Assembly: GCA_910589655.1 (NCBI GenBank)
Contig: CAJUTJ010000174.1
Location: 43,179 to 107,178 of the forward strand
From: an uncultured Acetatifactor sp.
GTDB taxonomy: Bacteria > Bacillota > Clostridia > Lachnospirales > Lachnospiraceae
DNA length: 64,000 nucleotides
Direction of reading: 5' to 3'
The notes under the pieces are model-generated. The model saw nothing but the letters and a program-made list of their open reading frames with translations, was not told the DNA's origin and searched no databases. Within the stretch, counting starts at the first letter, position 1. Every line of letters begins with the position of its first letter. Positions 48,849 through 58,420 of this stretch are shown here, one piece after another. A program made the translations under genes and the position numbers.

Positions 48849-50973
48849 AGTAAAATTATATAATTTCAGCTCCTACGAAGGCATGAATGAATTTGATTTT
48901 GAAATTACAGATAAGAAGAAAAATATAATACTGATTGGTGGTAAGAACGGAGCAGGCAAAACATCATTATTTGCGGCAATCAAGGTGGCGCTATATGGAC
49001 CCTTGGCATATGGTTATGTAGGTGTAAACCCTCATTATATTTCAAAAATTAAGGATTTAATAAACTCCAAGGCTTTCCAACAGGAAAAAGTAGAATCAGA
49101 AATTCAAATAGTTTTGCAGTTAAAAATTGAACGAGACGTAAGAAATTATATTATTACTAGGAAATGGGATTATACGGAGCAGAAATTAGTGGAAGAATAC
49201 ACCGTGGAAAAAGAGGGTATTACATTAGATGAACAGGAACTCTCCTATTTTGAAAATTATTTACTGAGTATTATTCCGCCGGAACTGTTTGAATTTTTCT
49301 TGTTTGATGGTGAAGAGGTAGGAAATATTTTTTCTACAAGTGCTTATAATTCTTATGTCCGAAACGCTGTTTTTATTCTTTGTGGCATGGATGTTTTTGA
49401 AATTATCAGAAAATATACAAGAAGTCATGTTGCAAAGGGGGATTATGGCGAAAACGATGATTATTTAGAAATGTTTGAAACAACCAAAAATGAAATTGAA
49501 CAGTTACAAAGAACGAAAAGTGAATTAGAGAAAATTATTGAGGGGCTGAATTCGGAAATAGAAGATATAGGACTTCAACTTATTGAACTAGGTTCTGCCT
49601 TTAAAAATGCTGGAGGTATCACAAGAAAGGAAAAGGCACGGTTAGAAGAAGAATATAATCAGGCAGAAAAGGTCAAATCTGAGACATTAGCAAAAATCAA
49701 ACTATTTGTTGAAGGATTAATGCCTTTCTACATTTTAAAGGACTTTGTAAATCCCATTATGGATCAGATGGATTTTGAGGAAAAAAGCGAGATTTTTTAT
49801 TATGTTCAACAAAAAGTGAACAAATCTGATATCGAAGAAATCCTTTCTGATAATGTGGGTGAGGAAAAAATTAAGCAATTATTAGATCACTTATTAAGCA
49901 AATTCAGGCCTAGAGGATTTAGGGAAGATACGGAGATGCGCTTCGACTTATCAAGGGAAGAGACGGGCAGGATTAATGGCATAATTTCTGCCATTGAGGA
50001 CTTTAATAGGGAGGCTATGATTGAAAATGTCAAAAGACGTAGAGAAGCGGCCGATATAACGGCGGAAATAAATCGTATCTTGAAAAGTTCGATGAGTGAG
50101 GATGAAGTAAATAATTTTGCAAAAAGAGAAAATGCACTTTTGAAAAAGAAAGAAGCCTCCGTGAGCCAATTATATGATGCACAGAGAAAGTTGGAGACAG
50201 TTAGGCAGGAACTTTTGCTTAAGGAACAGACGAGAGAAAAGACACTTCAAACGATTAAAAATAATGCACAAAGCAGGCATGTGTACGAATTAAGTTCGGG
50301 TTTGTCTCAGATGATGGATCAGTTATTGGAGTCGAAAACAGAAAATATCAGGCATCAGTTAGAAGATACTATTGTAAGGAACTTAAAAACTATATATAGA
50401 AAAAATAATTTAATCACGCATATTGAGATAGGTAAAAACTTCGAATTTAATCTGTATCAAGATGAAAATTATAATATAAAAGAGTTATCGGCACTGTTCA
50501 AAAATCTTGGTACGCAGGAGTTTTCTGCTTTGATTGGTTCAAAAGGTCAAGAAGCACTGATAAATCAACTTGGAATGGAGTCAATATCAGAAATAAAGGG
50601 CTTGAAAGAAATCAGAGATGGTGACAAATCAGTAAGGCTATATAAAAAAATTGAACTGGGCAGATTGTCCAAAGGTGAACGGCAAATATTTATTTTGGCA
50701 TTATACTGGGCAGTAATAGAAGTTTCAGGACAGGATATCCCGTTTGTTATTGATACGCCATATGCGCGAATTGATGCAAATCATAGACGTGAAATATCTG
50801 AGAAGTTCTTTCCTAATATTAGTAGTCAGGTGATTATATTATCTACGGATGAAGAAATTAATGAGGAGTATTATCGCATTATAAAACCATATGTTTCTAA
50901 AGAATATTTACTGCTCAATGATGAAAATGAGAACAGGACATCCATAGAGAACCATTATTTTTTTGAGGTATAG
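48835..50973 (+). CDS. dndD: DNA phosphorothioation ATPase DndD (SMC/Rad50-like)
   Basis: 712 residues. Walker A is GGKNGAGKTS (about 35-44), with YGPLAYGY after it. The long middle (about 215-520) is charged and coiled coil, without a CxxC hook. The C-terminal half has LSKGERQIFILALYWA (ABC signature) and FVIDTPYARIDANHR (Walker B). DndD is thought to use ATP to open or nick-mark DNA for sulfur insertion. ATG 48835 overlaps the dndC stop. dndE follows three bases after its stop. Confidence 0.92.
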   Translation: MKINRVKLYNFSSYEGMNEFDFEITDKKKNIILIGGKNGAGKTSLFAAIKVALYGPLAYGYVGVNPHYISKIKDLINSKAFQQEKVESEIQIVLQLKIERDVRNYIITRKWDYTEQKLVEEYTVEKEGITLDEQELSYFENYLLSIIPPELFEFFLFDGEEVGNIFSTSAYNSYVRNAVFILCGMDVFEIIRKYTRSHVAKGDYGENDDYLEMFETTKNEIEQLQRTKSELEKIIEGLNSEIEDIGLQLIELGSAFKNAGGITRKEKARLEEEYNQAEKVKSETLAKIKLFVEGLMPFYILKDFVNPIMDQMDFEEKSEIFYYVQQKVNKSDIEEILSDNVGEEKIKQLLDHLLSKFRPRGFREDTEMRFDLSREETGRINGIISAIEDFNREAMIENVKRRREAADITAEINRILKSSMSEDEVNNFAKRENALLKKKEASVSQLYDAQRKLETVRQELLLKEQTREKTLQTIKNNAQSRHVYELSSGLSQMMDQLLESKTENIRHQLEDTIVRNLKTIYRKNNLITHIEIGKNFEFNLYQDENYNIKELSALFKNLGTQEFSALIGSKGQEALINQLGMESISEIKGLKEIRDGDKSVRLYKKIELGRLSKGERQIFILALYWAVIEVSGQDIPFVIDTPYARIDANHRREISEKFFPNISSQVIILSTDEEINEEYYRIIKPYVSKEYLLLNDENENRTSIENHYFFEV

Positions 50974-50976
50974 CTA

Positions 50977-51357
50977 ATGATATTCAGATTAAAAACTTCC
51001 AAGAAGACACAGGAGATTTTTGAAGAATTAGAAAACAGAACTAACTATAAGCCATATACTTTGGTAAAACATGCAATAGCATGGTCGCTAATGGAGAAAA
51101 CATCTGTACAAGATTATAAATCTGATTCAGATGGATTGGATTTGAACAGGCAGACCATAACAGGCGATAATGAAACATTTTTTAAGGTTTTAATAGAGCA
51201 GGTAGAGGGGAGATATTTGTCGGAAGATGAATACTTTCCTAAATATGTAAAAGCGCATATAGACAGAGGAAGTCAATTACTTTTAGATATGTATAATCAT
51301 GCTGGCAGTATTGACAGGTACATATTACAAGTACTTGGGGAGGGGGATACGGTATGA
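50977..51357 (+). CDS. dndE: DNA phosphorothioation protein DndE
   Basis: 126 residues, the usual size. The family beginning is clear: FRLKTSKKTQEIFEELENRTNYKPYTLVKHAIAWSL. NRQTITGDNETFFKVLIEQ and VKAHIDRGSQLLLDMYNHA follow. DndE binds nicked duplex DNA and assembles with DndCD during sulfur insertion. It starts at ATG 50977, a few bases after dndD, and its last codon overlaps the dndA ATG by four bases, so all are coupled. Confidence 0.92.
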   Translation: MIFRLKTSKKTQEIFEELENRTNYKPYTLVKHAIAWSLMEKTSVQDYKSDSDGLDLNRQTITGDNETFFKVLIEQVEGRYLSEDEYFPKYVKAHIDRGSQLLLDMYNHAGSIDRYILQVLGEGDTV

Positions 51358-52547
51358 TTTATTTGGACAATAGCGCAACTTCCCCTATAGATGAAGAGAT
51401 AAGAGATGCAATGCTCCCTTATCTTAGTGAAGAATTTGGTAATCCTTCAAGCAAATATTATTGCAAGGCAACAACTGCAAAGGCAGCAGTGGACAGTGCG
51501 CGTGAAAAAGTAGCAAAGCTCATGGGGGCTTCTCCAGAAGAGATTCTTTTTACGGCAGGGGCAACAGAAAGTACTAATTTTATCATCAAAGGATATATGG
51601 ATTATAGAAGATATTATGGTGATGGTAGAAACCATGTGATTACATCACTTGTGGAACATAAGGCAACTCTAAATACCTGCAGGTACTTGAATGGAGAATT
51701 GTATTCTAACAATGATCCCACGATTTCTCTTTCCGGAGAAAGAAAAGTGGTTGACAGAGGATATGAAGCGTCCTATGTCGGGGTAAATCAAAATGGGGAA
51801 ATAAGTATAGATGAAATCAAAGCGGCTGTTAAAGAAAATACTGCACTGATATCTATGATATATGTAAACAACGAGGTTGGAACGATAAGCAATGTTTCAG
51901 CAGTTTCAGAAATATGCATAGGAAACTGTATAGCTTTGCATTCAGATCTAACACAGGCACTTGGAAAAAGAAAGATAGATGTGAAAGAGCTTGGTATAGA
52001 TTATGCATCCTGTTCTGCACACAAAATTTATGGTCCCAAAGGAATTGGCGCTGCTTATGTAAAATCAGATGCATATGGAATTGAACCGATAACGGCGTTG
52101 GTGCATGGGGGAGAGCAGGAATTTGGATTCCGTGCGGGGACTCATGCCGTTCATAATATTGTTGGATTCGGAAAAGCAGCCGAGATAGCTTTACGGGACA
52201 TGGAACGGAATGAAAGATATATTAAGCAATTAGATGATTTGCTGCTCCATGAAATGGCCAATATAGAAGGAATAAGACCAACAGTAGCACAGGATAAACG
52301 TGTGCCGGGCATTGTCAGTCTGCTTGTTGATAGAGATAACTTCCATAATGAACGGTTTATAAAGAAGGTGAGCGAGGATGTTGCGCTGTCAACTGGTTCT
52401 GCGTGTAGTGCTGGCGAGCCATCCTATGTAATTCAGGCATTGGGGCTTAAAAACATGGTATCTAAAGTTTTGAGAGTGTCTATCAATAAGTATACAACTG
52501 AAGAAGATATCAGGAGATTTACTGAGTTGCTGAAAAAGTACATCTGA
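51354..52547 (+). CDS. dndA: Cysteine desulfurase DndA (IscS-like)
   Basis: 397 residues of the class V aminotransferase fold, with pyridoxal phosphate. It begins MIYLDNSATSPIDEEIRDAM. The PLP Lys lies in SCSAHKIYGPKGIGA (about residue 222). The catalytic Cys lies in STGSACSAGEPS (about 347). It takes sulfur from cysteine, passes it to DndC and supports its Fe-S cluster. In many bacteria a housekeeping IscS replaces DndA, but here it lies within the operon after dndE, giving the order CDEA known from the archaeal DndCDEA-PbeABCD type. Confidence 0.92.
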   Translation: MIYLDNSATSPIDEEIRDAMLPYLSEEFGNPSSKYYCKATTAKAAVDSAREKVAKLMGASPEEILFTAGATESTNFIIKGYMDYRRYYGDGRNHVITSLVEHKATLNTCRYLNGELYSNNDPTISLSGERKVVDRGYEASYVGVNQNGEISIDEIKAAVKENTALISMIYVNNEVGTISNVSAVSEICIGNCIALHSDLTQALGKRKIDVKELGIDYASCSAHKIYGPKGIGAAYVKSDAYGIEPITALVHGGEQEFGFRAGTHAVHNIVGFGKAAEIALRDMERNERYIKQLDDLLLHEMANIEGIRPTVAQDKRVPGIVSLLVDRDNFHNERFIKKVSEDVALSTGSACSAGEPSYVIQALGLKNMVSKVLRVSINKYTTEEDIRRFTELLKKYI

Positions 52548-52570
52548 GCACTTAAGAGGAAGGGCATGTT

Positions 52571-55500
52571 ATGGCATTGATGATGGACAATAAGCCAACT
52601 GAATATAAAGGCGAAGCGATTGTATGGGATAAATTATCATTGCTTTTGCCAAACGATGTAGTTGTGTATAACCATAGGGAAATTATTGATAACCGTGAAT
52701 TTGATTTTGCGCTTTTGATAAGAAATGTCGGGATCCTTATTATAGAGGTAAAAGGATGGCAGGCAAAATATATTTTTGATGTAAAAAATCCAGATGAGAT
52801 CATCATGACAGGGGATGCAAAAGTCTGCGGTTCTCCAGAAAAACAGGCAAGAGGATACAGATTTGATTGGTTGAATTTTTTACAAGATCAATTTGGGATA
52901 AGTCCTGTTGTTTTATCAATGGTATGCTATCCGTTTATTTCGGAGCAAGAATATAGAAATACAAGGCTTGATATTGTTTCGTCAAAAGATTTTACAATAT
53001 TTACGGAAGATTTAAGCGCAGCAAGTAAATTGGGTCAAAAGATTTCAAATGCATTTATCAAGAAAAAACCATTAAATAGTACAGCTTTTGATGATGTGGC
53101 CGTATCTATGGTAAGACAGTATTTTGAACCATCTTTTAAGGCAAAAGCTGTGCAGGTTTGTGAGGTGGCGGATGCATATTCAATATTAAGGATATACAAT
53201 CATGAACTGAGTTTTGAGAACATTAAGGAGATAATAGATGCATACTTTGCAGGTACAAAAGTGATATCTTTTGTTAAAAGTGAGGATGATCTTGGAAAGA
53301 TTGCTTCAGCAGTAACAGAAGAATTGAGAACAAGGGGAATCATTGCAGAAAAGGGAAATGTCAGGCTTGCCGGCGTAGGGGAAGCGCAAGGAGATATCCC
53401 ATATAGTACCGGAGTTATAAGAATTTTTAATTTGCAAGCATATATATATCAAAGCACAATTGAAGTACAAAAAGAGATTTCTGTGGCAGAGGGAAACTTT
53501 TCTGACCAGCAGGAACGTGTCCTTAAAGAAATTGCGGGTGTTACACATTTTAATTTGGAACAGTATAAAGTGGAACATGCAAACGGAGATAAAAATGTTT
53601 TAGTACAAGCTGGCGCAGGGACTGGAAAGACCTATTCCATGGTATCCCGTATAGCATATTTGTGCTTGGGCAGACAGCATTATGTAAATAATATTGTTGA
53701 TGAAATTGCGATGGTCACATTTACAAATGAAGCAGCAGACAACATGAAAGTAAGATTGAAGCAGTATTTTATGAATTGCTATATACTTACCAGGAAGAAA
53801 AAGATTTTTCATTACATTGAATCTGTTGACTTGATGCAGGTATCTACCATTCATAAATTTGCTAAAACGGTGTTGCAGAGTGTGGCAATGGAGTATGGAT
53901 TGGGCACGGAATTTGCAATTTCTGCAAGCGAGTATGCGAGGGAGCAGGTGTATGAAAAATATTTAAATAGCTTCATTGTGAAGAAGCAACAGCAGGAACC
54001 AAGTTTTGCACAGCAGTTAAGAATGCCGGTACATAAATTCAGAAAACTTCTGATGCGTTTTTCTCAGCAGCTCTATAACAAAAGTTATGGCGTAAAGGGA
54101 CTGAAGGCAGAAAGTCTTGGAAAATTTGAAGAGTGGCCCTTTTTTAATGATGTTATCATGGAAGTGATGATACCAGCCGAAGAAGAGTATGAGAATACAA
54201 TCTTTTCAAAAAATAAGATTGACCTGAAACAGAGTATGCTTTTGCTTAATGATGCTGTCAATGGTGCATTTAAGGAAAAGTGTGAATTGAAATATAGGTA
54301 TTTGTTTATCGATGAATTTCAGGATACTGATGATGTGCAGATCAATTCCTTCCTTAAATTGCAGAAGGCTATAAAGTCGGCAAAGCTATTTGTGGTTGGT
54401 GATTTAAAACAGAGCATATATCGTTTCAGGGGTGCAACTATAAGTGCGTTTGACTTAATTCAAAAGAACAACCAATCGTGGGATGCGTACTCACTGACAT
54501 CAAATTATAGAACAGATAGCAGACTGCTCAGGAAGTTTGATCATGTGTTTGCCGGAATGGGAATGAGGGGATTTTTGCCATTTGTTCAGGGAAAAGATTC
54601 TTTGGATAGTGACATAATAACGAATCTATCAGAGAATGATTTGATAACCAAAATTGAATATGCAGATGAAGATGAAAGAATGGATTTGCTTTTTGCCGAG
54701 ATAGAAAGACAGAAGGGAATCATAAAAGCTCTGAATACCGGAAACACACTATCTGACAAAGAGAAAATTATTGCGATCTTAGTAAGGGATAATTGGCAGA
54801 TTCATGATGTTTTAGAGGAGGCAAAGAAAAGAGGCAAGTATATAGAGACACAGGTAGGGGGCGACTTGTACCAACTTACTCCGGCGTTGGATTTATATAA
54901 ACTGGTGATTGCATTGCTTAATCCAAGAGATCCTGTCAGCTTATTTAATCTTATTGACTCAAATTATGTTGGTATTGGGCTGGATATTCAAGGCCTACAT
55001 GGCAAAGATAAAGAATATCAGGTAACAAAATTAACAGAAGTTTTAAACCAGTATTTTGAACAGGTATATAACAAAAACTGGATGGAAATTGTGGCCAATA
55101 CGAGGGTACAGCCAATATTAATGCTTTTGAGGAATCTATATGAGAGTACCCAGCCATGGCATCAATATTCCAGTATAGAAAATAAACAGAAGTTTTATAT
55201 GGCAAATTATGAGGTGGTTCTTGAAAAAATAATCAAAATGTATAGTGTTGATTATCTTACGCTCAATGTTATAGAAAACAGCTTGCATATTAACATTTTG
55301 ACAAGGCAGGAGGAGCTTGCCAGAAATATAGAAGCTGAAACAAATGATATCAGAGTGGTTTGCACCACGGTACATAAAGCCAAGGGATTGGAATATGGAA
55401 CCGTGATTATGCCGTATATGGGAATGGATATAGCATCTATGAAAAAGGCTGATTTAGATGTGTATGTGGAAAAAGGGAAATTAGCGTATGGAATTAGAAT

Positions 55501-55684
55501 AGGAGAGAAAACGGGCAAAAAATATAATTCCAATTATGATATTTCACAAGAACAAAATGAAAGAGTGAAAGAAGAAAGCAGAGTCTTGTATGTCGCGTTG
55601 ACCAGAGCGATCAGGAATGTTGTCTGGATGAAAGATACAAGATCAAAAAGCAAAATATCATGGCAGAGTTTGATGGAGGTTTAA
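52571..55684 (+). CDS. NERD-nuclease / UvrD-type helicase fusion, candidate PbeA
   Basis: 1037 residues. The N-terminal part is a NERD-like PD-(D/E)xK domain: FDFALLIRNVGILIIEVKGW gives Asp 45, Glu 59 and Lys 61, a complete nuclease set. The superfamily 1 helicase starts with Walker A QAGAGTGKTYS (about 345-355). It has TFTNEAADNMK, STIHKFAKT, LFIDEFQDTDD (about 580), VGDLKQSIYRFRG and near the end TVHKAKGLEYGTVIMP and RVLYVALTRA. It lacks the C-terminal nuclease of AddA. The next gene is AddB-like, so the pair resembles an AddAB machine with the nuclease moved to the front. Its place directly after dndCDEA makes it the likely first effector gene. Confidence 0.85.
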   Translation: MALMMDNKPTEYKGEAIVWDKLSLLLPNDVVVYNHREIIDNREFDFALLIRNVGILIIEVKGWQAKYIFDVKNPDEIIMTGDAKVCGSPEKQARGYRFDWLNFLQDQFGISPVVLSMVCYPFISEQEYRNTRLDIVSSKDFTIFTEDLSAASKLGQKISNAFIKKKPLNSTAFDDVAVSMVRQYFEPSFKAKAVQVCEVADAYSILRIYNHELSFENIKEIIDAYFAGTKVISFVKSEDDLGKIASAVTEELRTRGIIAEKGNVRLAGVGEAQGDIPYSTGVIRIFNLQAYIYQSTIEVQKEISVAEGNFSDQQERVLKEIAGVTHFNLEQYKVEHANGDKNVLVQAGAGTGKTYSMVSRIAYLCLGRQHYVNNIVDEIAMVTFTNEAADNMKVRLKQYFMNCYILTRKKKIFHYIESVDLMQVSTIHKFAKTVLQSVAMEYGLGTEFAISASEYAREQVYEKYLNSFIVKKQQQEPSFAQQLRMPVHKFRKLLMRFSQQLYNKSYGVKGLKAESLGKFEEWPFFNDVIMEVMIPAEEEYENTIFSKNKIDLKQSMLLLNDAVNGAFKEKCELKYRYLFIDEFQDTDDVQINSFLKLQKAIKSAKLFVVGDLKQSIYRFRGATISAFDLIQKNNQSWDAYSLTSNYRTDSRLLRKFDHVFAGMGMRGFLPFVQGKDSLDSDIITNLSENDLITKIEYADEDERMDLLFAEIERQKGIIKALNTGNTLSDKEKIIAILVRDNWQIHDVLEEAKKRGKYIETQVGGDLYQLTPALDLYKLVIALLNPRDPVSLFNLIDSNYVGIGLDIQGLHGKDKEYQVTKLTEVLNQYFEQVYNKNWMEIVANTRVQPILMLLRNLYESTQPWHQYSSIENKQKFYMANYEVVLEKIIKMYSVDYLTLNVIENSLHINILTRQEELARNIEAETNDIRVVCTTVHKAKGLEYGTVIMPYMGMDIASMKKADLDVYVEKGKLAYGIRIGEKTGKKYNSNYDISQEQNERVKEESRVLYVALTRAIRNVVWMKDTRSKSKISWQSLMEV

Positions 55685-55685
55685 T

Positions 55686-58415
55686 ATGTCGCTATCAATA
55701 TATACATATAGTAATCCATATGAAATAAATAATGAACCATTTTGGGATTCGATAAAATATTGCGCACATTTTTGTGTTTCGCAGACGATGGTGAATGGAT
55801 TATCTGCCGTATATGGGGAATTAGCTCATGGACAACTGGCGACAGTGGAGGAATTAGTAGAGGCATTGTATCCATATTGGTTTGACACAAAGACATATAT
55901 AAAACAATATACAATACTTACTAATATTTTGGATTCTGTTAGTCCCAGATCCAATATTGATGGAGAAAAATGGACAAGGATAAAGCGGTCGCTTAAGTTT
56001 AATAAGAGCAGTCTTCTGGACAGTATCAGGTTGATGTTGGAAATGGGCATATCTATTGAAAAAATAAATCTGAAGAAGGTGTCCGAGGAACAAAAGTATT
56101 TGATTGCAGCTTATAAGGCTATTGTTCAAAGCAAAGATGCGTATCAATTTGTTTTTGAGCGGAAATTTAGCGAAAGCGAAATAGATCAGGCGTTAAAGAA
56201 GGCGCTTGTAGCAAAGGATATACGAAGAAGAAAGAAACCTGAGCCGATTGATAGTGTTGATTGCAATACGGTCATAATACATGGAATTCATCAGTTTACG
56301 CCAGCTATTCTTTCTATGATAGAGGAAGTTTCAAGATATAAAAGAGTGGTGTTGCTTTTTAATTACCAGGAACAGTATAGTGAAATTTATCAGACATGGC
56401 TAGATGTATATTCCTGTTTTGATACCAATATCAAAAGCCAGTTTAATAATGAATTTAGACCTTCCAACTTATTGCAGGCGAGTTATACAGGAAATGTGTT
56501 GGCTGATCAAATGGGACAGTTGGTGAATGGAACAATATCAGGAAAGAATGAAGAACTGAGCAAGGTTGTTGTTACGGAGTTCGATAATGTTACGGAATTT
56601 TCCGCATATGTAGCGAAAAGATATGAAGAGGCAAAGCGCAGCATCCAAGCCGATAGAGATGGAAAAGGGTCTGTATTAGCTTATATGAAAGAGCAGTTTT
56701 ATTCTGCAAACAATTCAGTAAATGATATACTGAAAGTGTATTTCCCGGAACAGTTTGGGGAACGACATTTCCTGGCATATCCAATCGGGCATTTTTTTGT
56801 TGCTGTAACAAATATGTGGAACAGTGAAAATGGTGGAATTAAAATAGATAATTTGAACGATATAGCAGAATGTCTGTATTCAGGGGCATTATATGAGGAC
56901 AATGTGGGTTCTTTGATTACGACTTTTAATACGGCAAAAAATTATTTTTCCAGAGCTACTACATTAGAAGGGAACGGTGAGAGAGAGGGGGTAATTGATC
57001 TTTTAAAAAAATTAAAAAAACAGATAGCTAATCTTAATAAGGGGAAAAGCGAGGAACAAGAGCAGCTCAGACGGATGTCTTATTTCAATTTAGATGAGAG
57101 TGCAGTTGGAAGCCTGATTACTGCATTAGAAAACTTAAATATAATTGCAAAGCTGTTTTATGAGGATTTTGAAAACCAAGACAATAACTTTAAACATTTT
57201 TATGAGAAGATTAAGGATTTTGTAGAACAACAGGTATTACCTTCTGCAGAAGCAGAATCAGAGTTTTACGATATAATTTTAAGATTATTGTCCCGGTTGG
57301 AAGAGGTTGAAAAGATTGAGACGACAAGTTCTTTCGATTGCTTAAAAGATACTATGGCATATTATTTGAAGCAGGAAAGTCAGAAGGATGAAAGTGCTAA
57401 TTGGATTGTTCGAGACTTTCAGCAGATAGATGGTGATGTGTTGAAAAGTTCCACACAAGATGCTGAAATAATATATCATTTTGCATGTGTGTCAGATGCT
57501 GATATGAATGTAAAGCGGGAAGATCAGTTTCCATGGCCCTTAAATATTGAGTTCTTTGAGAAAGCATATGAACCGTTGGATTGGAAGTATCAGGTATATG
57601 TGAAATCCAGAAAAGAGTTCAAACACTTTAAAAGATATGCCTTGCTTTATGGATTGGAGTTTAATCGCTGCAAATTTAAACTAAGCTATGTCAAAAATGA
57701 TAATGATAAAGAAAATGAGTTGTATTACATACTTAAACTGTTGGGAGTGCAGACAGAAAAGAACAGGCATGATATAGCCGATGAACAAGGGCAAATAAAT
57801 TTGCCATTTGATTTAGGTAAAAATGATAGTAATTTTGTGGATATGGATGGATATAGAAGACGTATCTGTGGATACCGTTTTGCTTTGGAATCCTTATTGA
57901 ATAACGGAACAAAGTATCAGGACAGATTTTTACAGTCAAAATATCTGGAGATAATTCTTGCGAATACTGTTCGCAGTAAGCTGGAGGGGCAGATAGCAAC
58001 AGAAGCAGTTATGAATAAAGCGCTGGATGAGGCAGTGGAAAGATTTAAGAGGTACTTTAGATTTTTGAACGAATCAGAATTAACAGATATTAAATCAAAT
58101 GTTAAAAGTGCTGTAATATATCAGGCATTGGAAGGTGGGAAAATAGAGCGATTTCCCAAAGTAAGTGAAAAAGATATTAAGATGATGCAAAAGAAGGAAG
58201 AGTTTATTTACCTTCATTTAGAAAATGAGGATGAAGACAATGTTTTACAGGGCAAGTTTAACGATTTAACCGTGGCGGAAAAAAAACAATTTTTACCTGA
58301 TAATTTATGGCAGATGAATTACAGTAAAGAGGTCGATATCTGGTGTCAATGGTGTGCGGTAAGAGAAAGGTGTCTTGAAAGCTACAAGTCACCTGTTGAA
58401 ATATATGGGAGGTAA
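55686..58415 (+). CDS. AddB-like Fe-S protein without nuclease residues, candidate PbeB
   Basis: 909 residues, starting at ATG 55686, two bases after the upstream stop, behind TGGAGG. The first 700 residues are helical and have no Walker motif, like the inactive helicase part of AddB. The end has the four Cys arrangement of AddB-type iron-sulfur nucleases: Cys 728 in RICGYRFALESLL (usually CPYRFFLEYVL) and C-x2-C-x5-C at 887, 890 and 896. Between them only about 160 residues occur, and the expected acidic and ExK residues are not visible. So the cluster probably serves as a structural DNA clamp. The product should pair with the NERD-UvrD protein upstream; this is inference from AddAB. Confidence 0.7.
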   Translation: MSLSIYTYSNPYEINNEPFWDSIKYCAHFCVSQTMVNGLSAVYGELAHGQLATVEELVEALYPYWFDTKTYIKQYTILTNILDSVSPRSNIDGEKWTRIKRSLKFNKSSLLDSIRLMLEMGISIEKINLKKVSEEQKYLIAAYKAIVQSKDAYQFVFERKFSESEIDQALKKALVAKDIRRRKKPEPIDSVDCNTVIIHGIHQFTPAILSMIEEVSRYKRVVLLFNYQEQYSEIYQTWLDVYSCFDTNIKSQFNNEFRPSNLLQASYTGNVLADQMGQLVNGTISGKNEELSKVVVTEFDNVTEFSAYVAKRYEEAKRSIQADRDGKGSVLAYMKEQFYSANNSVNDILKVYFPEQFGERHFLAYPIGHFFVAVTNMWNSENGGIKIDNLNDIAECLYSGALYEDNVGSLITTFNTAKNYFSRATTLEGNGEREGVIDLLKKLKKQIANLNKGKSEEQEQLRRMSYFNLDESAVGSLITALENLNIIAKLFYEDFENQDNNFKHFYEKIKDFVEQQVLPSAEAESEFYDIILRLLSRLEEVEKIETTSSFDCLKDTMAYYLKQESQKDESANWIVRDFQQIDGDVLKSSTQDAEIIYHFACVSDADMNVKREDQFPWPLNIEFFEKAYEPLDWKYQVYVKSRKEFKHFKRYALLYGLEFNRCKFKLSYVKNDNDKENELYYILKLLGVQTEKNRHDIADEQGQINLPFDLGKNDSNFVDMDGYRRRICGYRFALESLLNNGTKYQDRFLQSKYLEIILANTVRSKLEGQIATEAVMNKALDEAVERFKRYFRFLNESELTDIKSNVKSAVIYQALEGGKIERFPKVSEKDIKMMQKKEEFIYLHLENEDEDNVLQGKFNDLTVAEKKQFLPDNLWQMNYSKEVDIWCQWCAVRERCLESYKSPVEIYGR

Positions 58416-58420
58416 ATTGC

